Below, in pieces: positions 25,501 to 45,300 of a DNA stretch of 64,000 nt; position 1 is the stretch's first letter, and the number at the start of each line of letters is the position of its first letter. The notes under the pieces are model-generated. The model was not told the DNA's origin, did not search any database, and saw only the letters and a program-made list of their open reading frames with translations. Source of the DNA: Echinococcus granulosus (Eukaryota > Platyhelminthes > Cestoda > Cyclophyllidea > Taeniidae). Both the position numbers and the translations under genes were made by a program. The DNA is taken from positions 531,436 to 595,435 of the forward strand of contig NW_020170404.1 of assembly GCF_000524195.1 (NCBI RefSeq), given 5' to 3'.

Positions 25501-25954
25501 TCTACAGAATCGTGCTGATGGGAACGCAAACTGCAACAAGTACCTAGCAAAATAAAATCATGAGATCAAACCATTTCCGTCTACCAAGACCCATAAAATT
25601 TGACCCAGAAAGCCTATAGTTTAGGAATGATTCATCAAAAAGGCAAAAAAGAGTTATTAAACGGTTGAAAAGCATACATCAATGCATGCGAAGCCAAAAA
25701 CAGCCAAATCGTGCAGTTAAAATGGTGCGAAAGGCACACAAAATAATTTTAGACAATTATGGCCTGAAGTATTCAAGTGAAAGGAACACCGAATAGGCAA
25801 AAAGGCTAGAGACCTCCCAGAATTTGGGATGGACAAAGATGGAAGAAAAATCGTGAAACAAACTAAATCGAGGCAAACAAATAACAAACCTTCGGACGGA
25901 ACAGGACGAAGACTTCTCTACTTCCCAAGTAGCCGACATTTTCATGGAAATCAT
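1022..25954 (-). CDS. PACS: PACS family sorting protein (phosphofurin acidic cluster sorting protein), 3' end outside window
   Basis: PACS proteins are cytosolic adaptors that bind acidic, CK2-phosphorylated clusters on membrane cargo (furin in mammals) and link it to AP-1/COPI for trans-Golgi and endosome sorting. Eleven coding exons were read on the minus strand: 25890-25954, 25070-25433, 23018-23159, 18092-18312, 15392-15451, 12212-12403, 11261-11303, 8606-9075, 6637-6750, 3643-4009 and 1022-1504. All junctions are GT-AG and phases agree, giving about 840 residues (human PACS1 has 963). Recognisable blocks are SATWEVEKSSSCSVR near the start, RILRSPEIS and QILLQKRKKYKNTT in the furin-binding region, an acidic cluster near residues 205-225, IKQKVISLLKRLKVAD, and FCVVGGDALLNSVLRAFVEV in the C-terminal region. 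The start is the first of three close Mets, with an in-frame stop just upstream. Exon 7 (43 nt) is the least certain. The last exon ends at a donor in phase 1, so the gene continues left of base 1. Confidence 0.92.
3643..4009 (-). CDS. PACS: PACS exon 10: C-terminal region core
   Basis: This 367-nt exon starts after GTTAATCCAG in phase 0 and ends TCCG|GTGAGT. It encodes a helix rich in Ala/Leu with VSSFQEVRQVLSSLVSWVQ, then EIRFCVVGGDALLNSVLRAF and FRFFLVPVSGLLPPLL. Vertebrate PACS has [37 protein letters not shown] and MRFLIIPLG in the same order, so the match is clear. After it come a short Gln run and a Ser-rich tail not seen in vertebrates. GC content is well above that of the surrounding intron. 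Confidence 0.9.
6637..6750 (-). CDS. PACS: PACS exon 9
   Basis: The exon is 114 nt (38 codons), phase 0 on both sides, with acceptor GTGTTTCAG and donor AAG|GTGAGT. It reads WRTEDEPSGSMVHTGGST, then FPESLADVQFVVNILEPGGK. The second part may correspond to the LPENVILVNTTDW segment that opens the vertebrate C-terminal region, but the similarity is weak. Confidence 0.65.
7149..7610 (+). repeat. Dispersed repeat, copy 2, bordered by a GGAA tract
   Basis: This is the inverted partner of 1-300 and lies in PACS intron 8 (between exons 8 and 9, 6751-8605). Its left border is an impure (GGAA)n tract at 7149-7183, where copy 1 has the related CTTTCTTACTTCCTTTC. A simple-sequence end next to a conserved body is typical of a non-LTR-type or SINE-like element, but I see no coding capacity and no clear target-site duplication. 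Confidence 0.65.
8606..9075 (-). CDS. PACS: PACS exon 8: low-complexity linker
   Basis: This 470-nt exon starts at TTTTGCAG and ends TAT|GTGAGT. It encodes about 156 residues: a helical start (LEALRAFSLLKDAGARLLRR) followed by a Pro/Ser/Thr/Arg-rich, probably disordered linker. It sits where vertebrate PACS has its poorly conserved basic/Ser linker before the C-terminal region. Assignment rests on strand, phase and position rather than sequence similarity. Confidence 0.7.
10762..10790. repeat. Perfect 10-bp inverted repeat (hairpin)
   Basis: GCCTTTAAAT and ATTTAAAGGC flank a 9-base loop inside PACS intron 7. The stem is perfect. No flanking duplication or longer inverted repeat was seen, so a MITE end is not supported. 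Confidence 0.5.
11261..11303 (-). CDS. PACS: PACS exon 7 (43-nt candidate)
   Basis: The acceptor CCTTTTTAAG and donor GGGGG|GTGAGC bracket 43 nt. It starts in phase 0 and ends in phase 1, exactly the phases needed to join exon 6 to exon 8. The 14 residues (QKIGYAQQFIALEG) show no PACS similarity that I recognise. Alternative in-frame acceptors lie at CAG sites a few codons downstream. Without such an exon, exons 6 and 8 would not join in frame, so some exon is needed here. Confidence 0.5.
12212..15451 (-). CDS. PACS: PACS exons 5-6: conserved middle-region helix and PFF motif
   Basis: Exon 5 (15392-15451) is exactly 60 nt and encodes QIKQKVISLLKRLKVADPNE, a close match to the vertebrate NIKQKFVALLKRFKVSDE segment. 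Exon 6 (12212-12403, 192 nt) has a second acidic stretch (SDVDEDSDLDTG) and the PRPSIRPFF motif, the counterpart of vertebrate PKLKPFF. Both exons are phase 0 on both sides. The 3-kb intron between them has no further exon I can support. Confidence 0.87.
16978..17006. repeat. (AAT)n-type microsatellite, interrupted
   Basis: A run of AAT/ATA units interrupted once by TAGC, in PACS intron 4. Confidence 0.85.
18092..18312 (-). CDS. PACS: PACS exon 4: acidic cluster of the middle region
   Basis: This 221-nt exon starts after CTAGCAG in phase 1 and ends GGG|GTAGGC in phase 0. It encodes a run of Asp/Glu/Ser with DADEDSDSEEEVDMEDVD at its core, followed by a Ser/Thr/Ala stretch and a basic GGQKKVLKSMSV tail. 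Mammalian PACS1 has an autoregulatory acidic cluster with a CK2 site in this position. Several Ser residues here are followed by acidic residues at +3, as CK2 requires. An earlier donor (CAG|GTCGGT) inside the exon would give a shorter form in the same phase. Confidence 0.8.
20121..20142. repeat. (CA)n microsatellite
   Basis: An uninterrupted run of about ten CA units in PACS intron 3. Confidence 0.95.
20450..21057 (-). pseudogene. Coding-like repeat unit, copy A (unknown family)
   Basis: Inside PACS intron 3, same strand, an open frame of 125 codons (20680-21057) ends with a Cys-containing C-terminus (SFYNSTCEEIGTLEWEL). Alternatively two exons can be read: 20937-20994 (acceptor TGTACAG, donor CAG|GTAACA), then an acceptor GAGTCAG leading into VVEVQAIVAEVYPIEL. 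The stretch 20450-20850, which covers the end of this frame and its 3' flank, is repeated at 41255-41650 with roughly two thirds identity by eye. The copied unit therefore includes both coding-like and downstream sequence, which suggests a multicopy gene family or element. I do not recognise the product, and no full-length gene can be built here. Confidence 0.4.
21416..21448. repeat. (TCC)n/(TTC)n polypyrimidine tract
   Basis: An almost pure pyrimidine stretch of CTC and TTC triplets in PACS intron 3. It could serve as a polypyrimidine tract but is followed by no AG acceptor with coding support. Confidence 0.8.
23018..23159 (-). CDS. PACS: PACS exon 3: end of furin-binding region
   Basis: The 142-nt exon starts in phase 0 after TTTTCCAG and ends AAAG|GTTGGT. 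It reads VLQRRIEHRFLSMYPNP, then IGPAIARIEVHCLSTLPWE. The second part matches the conserved PVAEIKIYSLSSQPID segment that closes the furin-binding region in vertebrate PACS. Confidence 0.85.
25070..25433 (-). CDS. PACS: PACS exon 2: furin-binding region core
   Basis: The exon is 364 nt, starts after a TTTCGCAG acceptor and ends CAG|GTATGC. It encodes residues 22-143 and holds the strongest PACS signature in the window: RRILRSPEIS, then an insert of low-complexity Ala/Thr, then IDLNCTIQYSHVLKMDSN, QILLQKRKKYKN and LGYKTLAYCNISLSQ. Vertebrate PACS has the same order (RILRSNEIV, FSLQYPHFLKRDAN, QIMLQRRKRYKN, LGYKTLAVG). This region binds cargo and adaptors in mammals. The Ala/Thr/Gly insert between residues 75 and 90 is not in my memory of the vertebrate proteins. 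Confidence 0.93.
25890..25954 (-). CDS. PACS: PACS exon 1: start of furin-binding region
   Basis: Codes for 21 residues plus two bases and ends in a GTTTGT donor. The block SATWEVEKSSSCSVR matches the ATWEVDRSSPSC block that opens the conserved part of vertebrate PACS. Vertebrate PACS1 has a long low-complexity N-terminal extension before it; here a TGA lies six codons before the first Met, so that extension is absent unless an upstream spliced exon supplies it. Mets at codons 1, 4 and 6 are all possible starts. Confidence 0.85.
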
Positions 25955-28164
25955 TATCAGTCTACCGCTTCAAAATAATGGTAAACCGACAGAGGACAAC
26001 CTTGACACAAAGGTCAAGAGAACCAGCGCGCCACGAAAACGTTCGCATAAATATCATCAGTAAATTTAAATATAAAGTAGAGAAGGCTGCTATCACTTTT
26101 TATAAGCAGCAGCCACAATTAGCTAAATTTGCCATATGTGAGGCTTTTGTAAAGCAGGACAAAATAAAGCACACTTTGTTGTTAACTTTTGTTCTGCAGA
26201 AAATTGAAGTATAACAAAGGTGGCAATAAGAAGCACCAATCAGCTTAATAAAAATACGTAAGGTACGATAAAGACGATGTGAGAGACATGTAAGATCCCC
26301 AAATTGACCCCAGTTAACAACTCGAACTAAAGTGTGCTAATGCTTTTATTACTCTAGCTCTTCCCTTTAGGTTCAAAAATGCTGAAGGCTTCGCCTGAGC
26401 ATTTCTGTCAGATGGCATGGCTTTCATGCGATACCAGTAGCCCCTCAGCCATTCTGTATGTTATTAAAACACATTTTACTCTAGTATAAAGTCTTCGTTC
26501 GACTTCAGACTTGTCTTGGGAGGCTTCATCAATAAAAGATAAAGTAGCCTTAAACACAAAGGCCAATCAGTTTGATGTCAATTGCCAAGTACTGAGCTAT
26601 GACGCGATGGAAGAAGGATATATGCTGCTGATATTAGGATTTGTGACCAACCCTATCAGAAGGGCAAAAAATGGAGTCGACGTTTAGAAACTAGCTCAGC
26701 GTTGTGTTTCACAGGAATGCCATCATTAATTGAGACAGTACAAGCCACAGGCAGTCGAAAACTTTGTTCTAACCTCTGTGTAGTCTACCTGTGTACTTAT
26801 CTAGGTCCTCTCTCAAACAAAGGGGCAAGTAGGAAGAGGAACGAAACCACTTTAATAAAACTATTATAAACTCCGCTCTTAGGCTAGTGTACTTGCTGCT
26901 GGCGGTAGACATTCCAGATGGTCATAATATTCCCCATCTCTTATTACAATTTTCAAGTAAGATAAAACTCCAGATGCAGTGAAATTGCCAAGAGGGTATG
27001 CGACACTGCAGTAAGATATTTTCTCTGGTGCGTGGAAATTTGCTATTTGGCGTGATTGATCAGTGAATGCTCTACCTTACGTCGTCGACTACATTGTAAC
27101 GGCTGACTCGGTAGAATGACCAAGTAAGAAGCCGGACACGACGCTTAGAAGTAGTGGGGGGTAGGCTATGTTTAACTTGAATTATTTGTTTAATTTATCG
27201 TCTAGTTTATGCGGTCACTTAGGGCCGCGCTGTGAGGGCTGGCCTTTGGGCCATGCCAGCAGCCCAAACACATTCTCTGTGCTGAAAACATATACTGGCC
27301 GAGTATTTTGTCTTCTTTCGTCTTCAGGGAGTCTCGGGACGCTACAACTGGCATAGCCCGGAGGCCTGCACATCCGGCGAGGTACTGTAATACTTATGTT
27401 GTTTTAAGGTGCCTTTCAGGGAGGAGGCAAGCAGGGAATTCGAACCTTGTAACTGGATCGCCCTCTCCCTTACCTAGTGACTGCGGCTCCCCTCCTTCTT
27501 GAATATTGTATTTTCCCTATACATCTTGTCGTCTTTAATAAAGATGTCCAAAGCAAGCCAACCGGGCTTGTCTAGGAACGCTAGGAATCGGGAAGCGGGG
27601 ACCGAGGAGTCTCGCTCCACAGTACAGTGCCCAAGACGAAGTAAACTTTCGCAACCACTGACCATTAAACAAACAACCAAAGCATTACAGTTATGCTTGC
27701 AAAGGCCATAGTTTGATATTTTTGATGGAACTAATAGGTTAAGATTAGAAACAGATCTTAGATGACAGCTTTTCTCCATTTATTTACGTTGCAATGTTTT
27801 GGATTTACGTTCTAAAAATTAATTAATCAAATAGTGCTCGCAGTCTTGTTGCATGAAAGTAAAGAAGAGAAATATTCGGGGAATTTTAGGTCACTTACTA
27901 TCACACTTACGGAGATCCGCACTAATCGAAGTTTATTTATCAACGTTTGTTTTAAAAGTACTTCGACTTTTATGTCGGTGGCAGTTTTTTGCCTTATGGA
28001 CAATTTTTAGTATCTTTCTTTAATTTTACTTGACCTAGACTTCAATTTGTCCCTGAAACCCTGATTGGTCAGTATGCCTAGTTTTAAGGCTTGCCTGGAC
28101 TGCCTTTGGACGCTCACGTGTTTGGTCTTACTTCAGTGGTTTTTCTTTGCTCTTCACGTTAACA
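25955..28164. other. Shared 5' intergenic region between PACS and IMPDH
   Basis: About 2.2 kb separate the two divergent start codons. No gene was found. A small open frame at 25978-26214 (plus strand) has no recognisable content. The 27200-27540 part is more GC-rich than its surroundings and carries a tRNA-promoter-like pair of boxes. A CTTACTTCAG acceptor-like site at 28127-28136, 28 bases before the IMPDH start, could be a 5' UTR or spliced-leader acceptor. Confidence 0.5.
27435..27486 (-). repeat. tRNA-derived SINE-like relic (candidate)
   Basis: On the minus strand an A-box-like CAGTCACTAGG (about 27475-27485) is followed about 40 bases later by GGTTCGAATTCC (27435-27446), close to the Pol III B box. 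No cloverleaf can be drawn, so it is not a functional tRNA gene. Confidence 0.3.
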
Positions 28165-37490
<9,326 letters not shown>

Positions 37491-37598
37491 GCTGTCATCC
37501 TGTGTGTGTGTGTTCGAAGTTGTCACGATGCGGTATCATGTCCAATTTTTTATAACTGCATTAATGGGCTTTATCTGGTGTATGTTATTATCGGATTG

Positions 37599-37604
37599 AA
37601 TAAA
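37599..37604 (+). terminator. IMPDH polyadenylation signal
   Basis: AATAAA lies 109 bases after the IMPDH stop codon, the first canonical signal downstream. Confidence 0.6.
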
Positions 37605-40255
37605 CTAGCTCTGCTGCCTGTCTTAACTTCTTTTCGGAACCGATTTTATCAGGCTGTTTTGGAGTGGTATGAAGTGTGTTTTTCAAGGCCTTCTGATGTT
37701 GTTCGGAATCAACCAGTCAAAGTTTGTGCATGGGCTTGACTTCTTTTTGCAGTGGTTTTGTGGTGTTATACTGTTTACAATGCTTTTTATTTTGGTCGAG
37801 TTGCAAGAACCGAAAAAGAACTCTTCAATCTGGTGTTAGGGGAGGATTTTCTGCCTTCCCTTCAAACTGAAGTGCATGCGTCAGCTTGATGCGAGGCGGT
37901 ACCATGGTATCCCAAGCGGCCCCCTATTTTGTGTCGTGAAGTTGCCTCCCTTTGGATGTATGTCGTAGCTCACAGTGTACTTTCTGGAGTTGAGATAGAT
38001 TTCCTGCTTGTTGAACTATTGAGAGTCGACCAGTAAAGTGTTGCAAGAGGCCTAAACTATGTGGCTCATCACAATGGAGTAATCTAATTGACTTGCCTAA
38101 TTCCAGAATGCGCCCCTCAGAAATACCACTAATTTTTTTACCACTTGTTCTCAGTGGGCACAGTGCACTCCATTACAAAGCTTGCAGAACCCGGAGTAAC
38201 TTATAGAAATTACTCGTTTAGGGTGGGTATGGTTCCTTCTTTCACCAAAATTTCGAGGTAACTAAAAGTACTTTTTGACAATTGAAAAGCAATTCAAGGA
38301 AGCTGGTCTCTCAGTTGAAAGAAAAATGATATTCACAAGACAAAAGAGAGTTAAAACGTTGCCACCTTGAATGGAGAATCAAACTCCTCGCGAATTTCTT
38401 GCTCAATGACGGGAACAAGGTAGACTTGCCTCACTAGGTGAACAAACTCATGGTTATGGTGATTCACCGCAATTATTGTTTAAGCTCCACCTCCACAATA
38501 GAGGCACTGACAACGCCTTTCTGAGTCAGGATGTTGTGACTCAACCTGTCGACCTCTCCACTGATGCTAGCCGGATAGGGTATTTCACCCACACAGAGTT
38601 AAATGGAACCCTAGTAATCAGATACCTCCTCTAATTGAAGTTTTATACCAACGAATTTTTCGCACGAGAAATGCTACACCCTGGAAACTTGTAGTATAGG
38701 AATCGCGCGTAGAAATGTCTTACCCCATTTGAACAACATTGTCTGTATGCCCTCAATCGGGGGGGTTCGATGCCTTCGGAGGCTCATTCCATTTTCCAAT
38801 TGGCCTGTCAAGGAGGTTTGGCGCAATGCAGTGAAAGGGGAAAGCTGACGACATAGTCAAAAAGACTTTCTCTCCTCCAGGTAGACGCAAAAGGTATGGC
38901 AAACAGTAACACCCCTTGATGACTGGTTAATTGCATTGCTTTTCGGTCCAAAAGGGCATTCATTGTTGGCACTCAAATAAATTAACTTACCCGGTAATTG
39001 GAGTAAGGCTATTAGCCTAATGAGTTTGTGTGCATTTTGCGTCTTCACACATGACTCTGTGAAATGCACGAAAGAGGTGTTTCCTACAAAGATGCTACCC
39101 CGCTTCACCACCGTGCCAACTCTCTAACCAAATTATTGTAGCTTGAAATAGGCTGTCTACCAACCCTCTGCAATGACGACTACATACGACAAAACACATT
39201 GGCATACACTGCTACTGAAGTCAGAGTTTGCCATTAAATTACTACTGCGGTAATAAGATAACCCCACAATTTCCAAGTGGAGGAGGGCAAGAGTGTTGGT
39301 TGTTGAACTCGTTGATCCTGTGGTAGAGGTTCGTACACTTGCAAAGGTGCTAATCAGTTGGTTTAACTGCTGCAAGAAATTTTTTTTTCTGTTGAGAGGA
39401 CCATCAATTTGCTTAAAATCACTGCTTTTTTCTCCATAAATTATACCCTCCTTCGCCATTGCTGAGGACTCTGGCACGTGGTGATGATGACGATGATAGG
39501 CGATTAAAACCTGACACTATTTGGATGTCTCAACCCCATTGGACTTTTGATATTGCGCTACTGGACTAACCTCGATGCACCAATGAAATTAACCCCCCTT
39601 TGAAGCTCCTAGCAAGCGCCACTTCCATGCAACCAAGATTGCCTCAGAAATGGTTAATTCAGGCTTCATTCGTGCAAAGTGGAGCCAATTTCGCGTTTTT
39701 AAGAGAATTTTATTAAATCCTATGCCAGTTCGCTGATACTTTCTGCGTGAGAACTTTCGTCTCTAGACTTTTAACGAAATTTAGGATTTATTAAGCAGAT
39801 AACGCGTGGAAAACCTGGTACTTGTGCACTCCCTAGGAAAAAAAAGTTGTAGCTCTCGTGTCCACCTTGAAGGCTTTATTAAAACCATGGTTCCGGTTTA
39901 AACTTTATCGTGAATATATGTAAGGGTTGGTGGGCCGTTCAAAGGAGTAGCATGAACCGCGATGGATGGTTAGGAAAATACTTTTCTCTTAAACAATATA
40001 TTTGCCCTAATTTGATCTAAACTCGGGAGTTTTTTGTTTCGATATTGCCCTCCTTGACTGCCAGTGACATTGCTGGGTGTCTGTCACTATGGCAAAACTT
40101 GCGGACAATTTATAAGACTACTGCTCGTGTCGATCAAAAGCCACTTTTTCTAACTGGCTTTCTTACTTTAAAAAAAATACAGTAAAGAATCCGTTTGTTT
40201 GAATGTTTAATTTAGAAGCAAACTTCCTTTTAATTGACAGTGGTGGTTAGGATTT

Positions 40256-40320
40256 GAAATTGAACCAAGAGACTTGATGCCTAATTCAGCATAGCAAAAC
40301 AAGGTCAACCTAGTGGTCAA
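40256..40320 (-). repeat. tRNA-derived SINE-like relic (candidate)
   Basis: On the minus strand TTGACCACTAGGTTGACC (40303-40320) is A-box-like, and GGTTCAATTTC (40256-40266) is B-box-like with normal spacing. Third such pair in the window, all on the minus strand. Confidence 0.3.
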
Positions 40321-41254
40321 TTTAAATGGGGAGGAACTTTCTTCAAGCACCTTATATCGCGCTGGTGTTAAGTGACAGGTAGTAGGCAATTTCTCTGTAG
40401 TCAGAATTTACGCAATGGCTCTGAGTCATTTGTCTCAATGAAGTGGTATTTTCCTCGGGCTCTAAATGGTCGCAGCAAAATTAACCCCACGCCTCGCCTA
40501 GCAGACAGGCAAACACGGCGGCGAGAGAGGGAGGTGATGAGGGGCAGTTATTCTCTCCGAACCCCCCACTGCCATGCTCACCAATCATCAGGCCGACTGA
40601 ACCGCGGCGTACTCGTCATCATCGTTAGATATACTACTTAGCATTTCAATTCTAAAATATTATATTTCTCGAAATGTCATATCCAAATCGTTTCACTTAT
40701 CACATAAAAGTCAGTCATGTCCTAGAACCCATACAGTGAACCCGAAAAAAACAGAAAATTGGTGATATTGTGCCTTCCTCAAGCGATTAACAAACCCTCA
40801 TAGCTCGATATTGTCTGTTACAAGGCAGTCACTCAAACAATTGTAAATTCACTTAAGTAAGCCATATGTCTGCACACTAATAGGAACTTATCAATGCTGA
40901 AGGACATTGGAAACACATGGAGTCATGACAGTCAGTGACAAGATTTACAAGGCCTTATTGTGCTGCCACTGATTTACTTCACTGGTGCAATAACCTTGAC
41001 AGCATCTGAAGTGAATTGATGATTTGGATCTTCTACCATAAAAAAACATGGATTTTATTTCATTTTTAAGCTCAGTGATTCATAATTGTTTGTTATCAAG
41101 GTTAGGCAACTCTCCAGTAGGTTAATCAAATAAGTTTGAGTGGTTTTGATCATGAAAACTTAATTACAGTGGAGAGCATCTTACACCGCTTTTTCCCTCG
41201 AAGGTGATCACTCATCCAAATAGACTCAAACTAACGGTTAATTAAACCTCTAAA

Positions 41255-41650
41255 ACTCATCTTGCCCAGTAAATGCAAACTAGACTTGGCCCCATCTACC
41301 TTCCACCAAATCGCACAACTCCATTTCCAAATACCTCTGTCCTTTCATCCGCGTTCATTTCACCCCCAATACTGACATCAAAGAAACACGGCAATTGCTA
41401 GAATCTCACGAGAATATCAGAATAGCGGCAAATATGAACACCATCTGCCTCCCTCCATTTAGCATTCCCATCCTGTTTCTAATCCTGTAACAGGCAATTT
41501 GAGCGGCGGAACGAGGTCTTGCGTCGACTTGTAGAAAGATGACTTTCCTTTGCTTGATTGTACAACGCTAGCTTTCTTAAAAAGGACGAGGAGGAAGGAG
41601 TATAGGCATACTGGCGCATTTTATAGTTAAATTAGCTCGATGAGATAGAT
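41255..41650 (-). pseudogene. Coding-like repeat unit, copy B (cut by assembly gap)
   Basis: Aligns with 20450-20850. Shared landmarks are CTCCATTT.CAAATACCTCT, TCACCCC.TAATAC.GA.A.CAA, TCACGAG.AT, TGCCTCCCTCC and, at the end, AGCTCGATG.GATAGA. On the minus strand the reading frame corresponding to copy A is not cleanly open. The unit runs straight into the N run at 41651, so how far it extends is unknown. Confidence 0.4.
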
Positions 41651-41750
41651 NNNNNNNNNNNNNNNNNNNNNNNNNNNNNNNNNNNNNNNNNNNNNNNNNN
41701 NNNNNNNNNNNNNNNNNNNNNNNNNNNNNNNNNNNNNNNNNNNNNNNNNN
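41651..41750. other. Assembly gap (100 N)
   Basis: Exactly 100 N, the usual placeholder for a scaffold gap of unknown size. It lies inside or next to repeat copy B. Confidence 1.
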
Positions 41751-42304
41751 AGCTAATAGGTTAGGTCGCCTAAATTGTATTGGTTCTTTAACGTTTTTTT
41801 TTTGCGTTTGGAATTTTTTTAATAAATGTTCTTAGCAGTTATAACTTAGAGCAAATTAACACCGTAGTTAACGAATCAGTAGCAGCACACAACTTAATTG
41901 TCATAATGCAGTGGACGATGAAGAACGAATACTTGTTTATAGAATGAGGAAATGACCATTAAAGTGGTGCATGGTACATGCCAAAAGTAGCTTATTTAAG
42001 TTTAAAATCATTTTGGCATTTTCGTAGACGCTCACACACACACATGCAAAGGTGGAATTGCGTGAACTGCGAATAACCGCATTCGGCAATAGGATCAGTA
42101 GGAGGGCCGCGTCAAACTTTTTGTCAGAGGCCTGCGTGTGCTCACACGCACATTTGGAGCCGCGGTGCTAATTACAAGAAGAGTAACCCTCCCACCTCGA
42201 CCAATCAGAAGGTAGGCACGCAAGGCACCTCATAATGATGCCTCCTTCGATTAAGGACAGATGGTAGACGCCATCACTATTCAAGTGAGCGGCTCCTCGA
42301 AAGC

Positions 42305-45300
42305 ATGGGGGATGAATATAGAGACGATTACGGGAACTATGTTGTGAACAGTGAGTTCAGTGAATACGCTTAGGATCTCCAAATACCCTTGTCCTCTTCC
42401 CCTACTTTCTTGTGTAAAGAAAGGCACTTCCTTACCCGCGTTCTTGATTTCCGTAATGCCTTTCATTTAGCAGAAAGCTTACAATTTTTAAACGACAATA
42501 AGTTGAGACTAGGGTAATAACTTGAAGCTAGATTTCACAATTTCGAAAGAGCTATTAATTTAAATGTTTACATTGCTTTAACTACCGAGGCATTTCTCTA
42601 GTTGCAAAAGATAGTCTACTAGAGGAGTATAAATTTAACACCCAAGGAATTTTCAGACTATAACAGAAATCGGGAGCTTGCAGCTAAAGTCGCGGCTGAG
42701 CAGACTGCACAACCATGCAGTAAGTTCGCTTTCCTCTTCCATTAGGCCTTCAAATGAATAGCAGAATTTGGATTTAGAAAGGCCGCTTACTTTAAACAGG
42801 GTTGGTACAGACATAGCCCAGCATTCGGTTGTCATTTGTTGACGGTCATTCGTTCCTAATGTGATATAGGTTGCAGTAAATTTGCTTCAAAGCTGGATAT
42901 TTTTAGGCAACATTAAATTGGACTCTAACCATCAGTTAGTGACAGTCCACTTTTACTGACCCATCAGTCTACGATATCCACGACTCATGTTCCACATATG
43001 TTGCTACTCTAGGCCCATCATCCAAACAATGGTCAGCGTCGGCGCATACACGGACACCGATGTACCCGCAGCGTGAGTTACACCGAGTCCCTTCAGTTCG
43101 AAACCTTCTCCACTACCCATTGGTTCACTCAGTTGACATAAAACCCATAAAAGAAGTGGGAATCTTGTAACACCTCATTCCCCCTCCTTAATTTGACACT
43201 TTAAGCAAAAACTCGGATAAGTAATATACTTTACGAAATACTCAAATCGGAATCATGAAATGCTGAAAACTTCACTGTTTTGTATTTAGGAATGGTTTAT
43301 ATGCCGGTCCCTGGGTCGAAAAATCGTGAGTTAATTGTTAATTGTCAATTTTAAAAATAAGAAAAGTAGCACTTTAAGATTGTTAAAATCAAGGTTCTCA
43401 AGGCGCCAAAACGCTTTAAACATCATATTGTGTGCACATCTCTCCAAAGACTGTACTTGAAATCGAGAATCAGGCTTAAGATTTATGGTAGACGGTGAGA
43501 GAGTGTAATACTGCACTTTAAGTGCCGATCGGCTTACCATGTTACCCACCTTGAGCATCCTCTTAAAAAAGCGCCAGGTATGCAAAACTGAGTGAAGTAC
43601 CTGGTTTACTCAAAGGTACACCAAAGGGTCACTTTTCGCATACCTCGTAGGCTTGATTCGAGACCTTGTCTTGCGTTAGGGAAAGGAGCGAGAATGTAAA
43701 AACGCATACACCCCCAAAAGCGGATGCAACATTAGTTAAAACTTTATGACCAACGCAAGAGTATTGTTACATTTCCCGCCTAATTGTGTTTTCTTCGTAT
43801 GCGAAGGCAAACACACTTCATAATTGCAGTCAACGTCACCAAAATGCCTGTTAATCAAATAAGTAAAATCTCTGCAATGTCGTTTTTTTCCGCACATGAC
43901 ATCGATCATCGCGGGTTAGGCTAGGAGACTAGTCTTGCACCGCGCCAAACTACTGACGCTTTCTTAAACATTGTGAAATTACTCCAGCTAATCCTTGTGC
44001 TCGTTTTTTTTGGTGCTATAGAAACGGGGATGCAGTACCGCCCTGGAATGCAGAAGCGGAACCAAGGATGGCCATCACTAAGTAAGATGACAAACGATTT
44101 TATGCATAGATAGACCCTACGAATTTAACTTCATTTGAGACAAGTAGATAAACAATAGCTTTATGGGAAAAAAAGAGTCTGATGAAGCTAAGTAAAATGA
44201 ACACTTCTAGTTAAACCTTTTTGAGTCACGCAACCTCGTGTCATCAGCTCTAATCACCAAAGTGGAAGCATTTTGAGAGACTAGATTATAAGCATTATCA
44301 TTAAGAAGTTAAATACATTCATAGTACTTTAGAGTTGGTCAACTTTGGACACACAAGGGAGGCTAGATTTTCTTAGTGGCAAAAATCACCGCTACTTAAT
44401 ATGGGGCGAATAGGTCAAAGTAGTGCTACCGCCTTCATCAAATAGCCACATTAATATGTCTCGTGTAATCATTTTGAAGCAAAAAGAAAAACTTTTGGCG
44501 AGATAATTTACAAATCTCTTTTTATTGCTGAAATGGGAAGGGTGCGTTTACGTCTTTTCTCCCAGGGCTCTGTCAATCACCGGGGTCTAAAATTTTTTTT
44601 CTAGCCTAGTGCAATATCTATTTCTTTATTTTATTTTGTCTATTTCTAACCTGTTTTACTTCATCCTAATTATGGTAATCGAACTTAAGTGAGAAAATTT
44701 ATGGCTTCAAGTATATGTGACATAGGTATTGTTATGTAGTATTAATGGGATTATTTCCTTTACAGGAGATGAGCCAGATTACCTGAGTCTGGACTCTGAC
44801 AGTGACTCGTCCAGCTGCTCCGGTAGCAGCAGCAGCACTTGCCACTGCAGTAGTTGTGGTGGAACCATAAACGATTACTCCAGCACCTCGTCTTCGGGAT
44901 GTTGTAGCTCAAGTTACGATTACACCGACGCTCGCCAACGTAGGTCTAGACACCCACGTGGACACAGCAATAAATGCCGTTGATAAGCTAAACCTTGAAC
45001 TAAAATGATCTGGTAATAGTAACCGATGAATGCAAACAGTGAACACTAAACCTTAATCATCTAATTAGGCTCTATTTCACTGATCAAAAGTCGAAGTTGG
45101 TGGTTTTGATCTGCGTGATGCAGAAGACAAGCTATTTACGCCATGTCCATGCAATCTCTTGTCTCGCATTCTCCTCAACCAAACTACTCACATAATTCCA
45201 CATCGTAGAATTCTTGTCTTCACCTTCACGAGTAATGATTGCAATAGAGGTGATTAGCTCTTATAAAATTTTATCTTCACCTACTTAGTGATTAAGGTAA

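Larger units (their letters stand above)
37605..42304. other. Intergenic region between IMPDH and the plus-strand micro-exon gene
   Basis: About 4.7 kb with no supported gene. It holds a tRNA-like relic near 40256-40320, copy B of the coding-like repeat (41255-41650) and the N gap. Short open frames at 39157-39477 and 40372-40641 have no recognisable content. A stretch near 38550-38630 reads QPVDLSTDASRIGYFTHTE in one frame but soon meets a stop, and I do not assign it. Confidence 0.5.

Noticed and set aside
38550..38630. STDASRIGYFTHTE segment resembling a retroelement RNase H motif.
   Set aside because: A stop follows soon after, and no reverse transcriptase or flanking pol motifs are visible.
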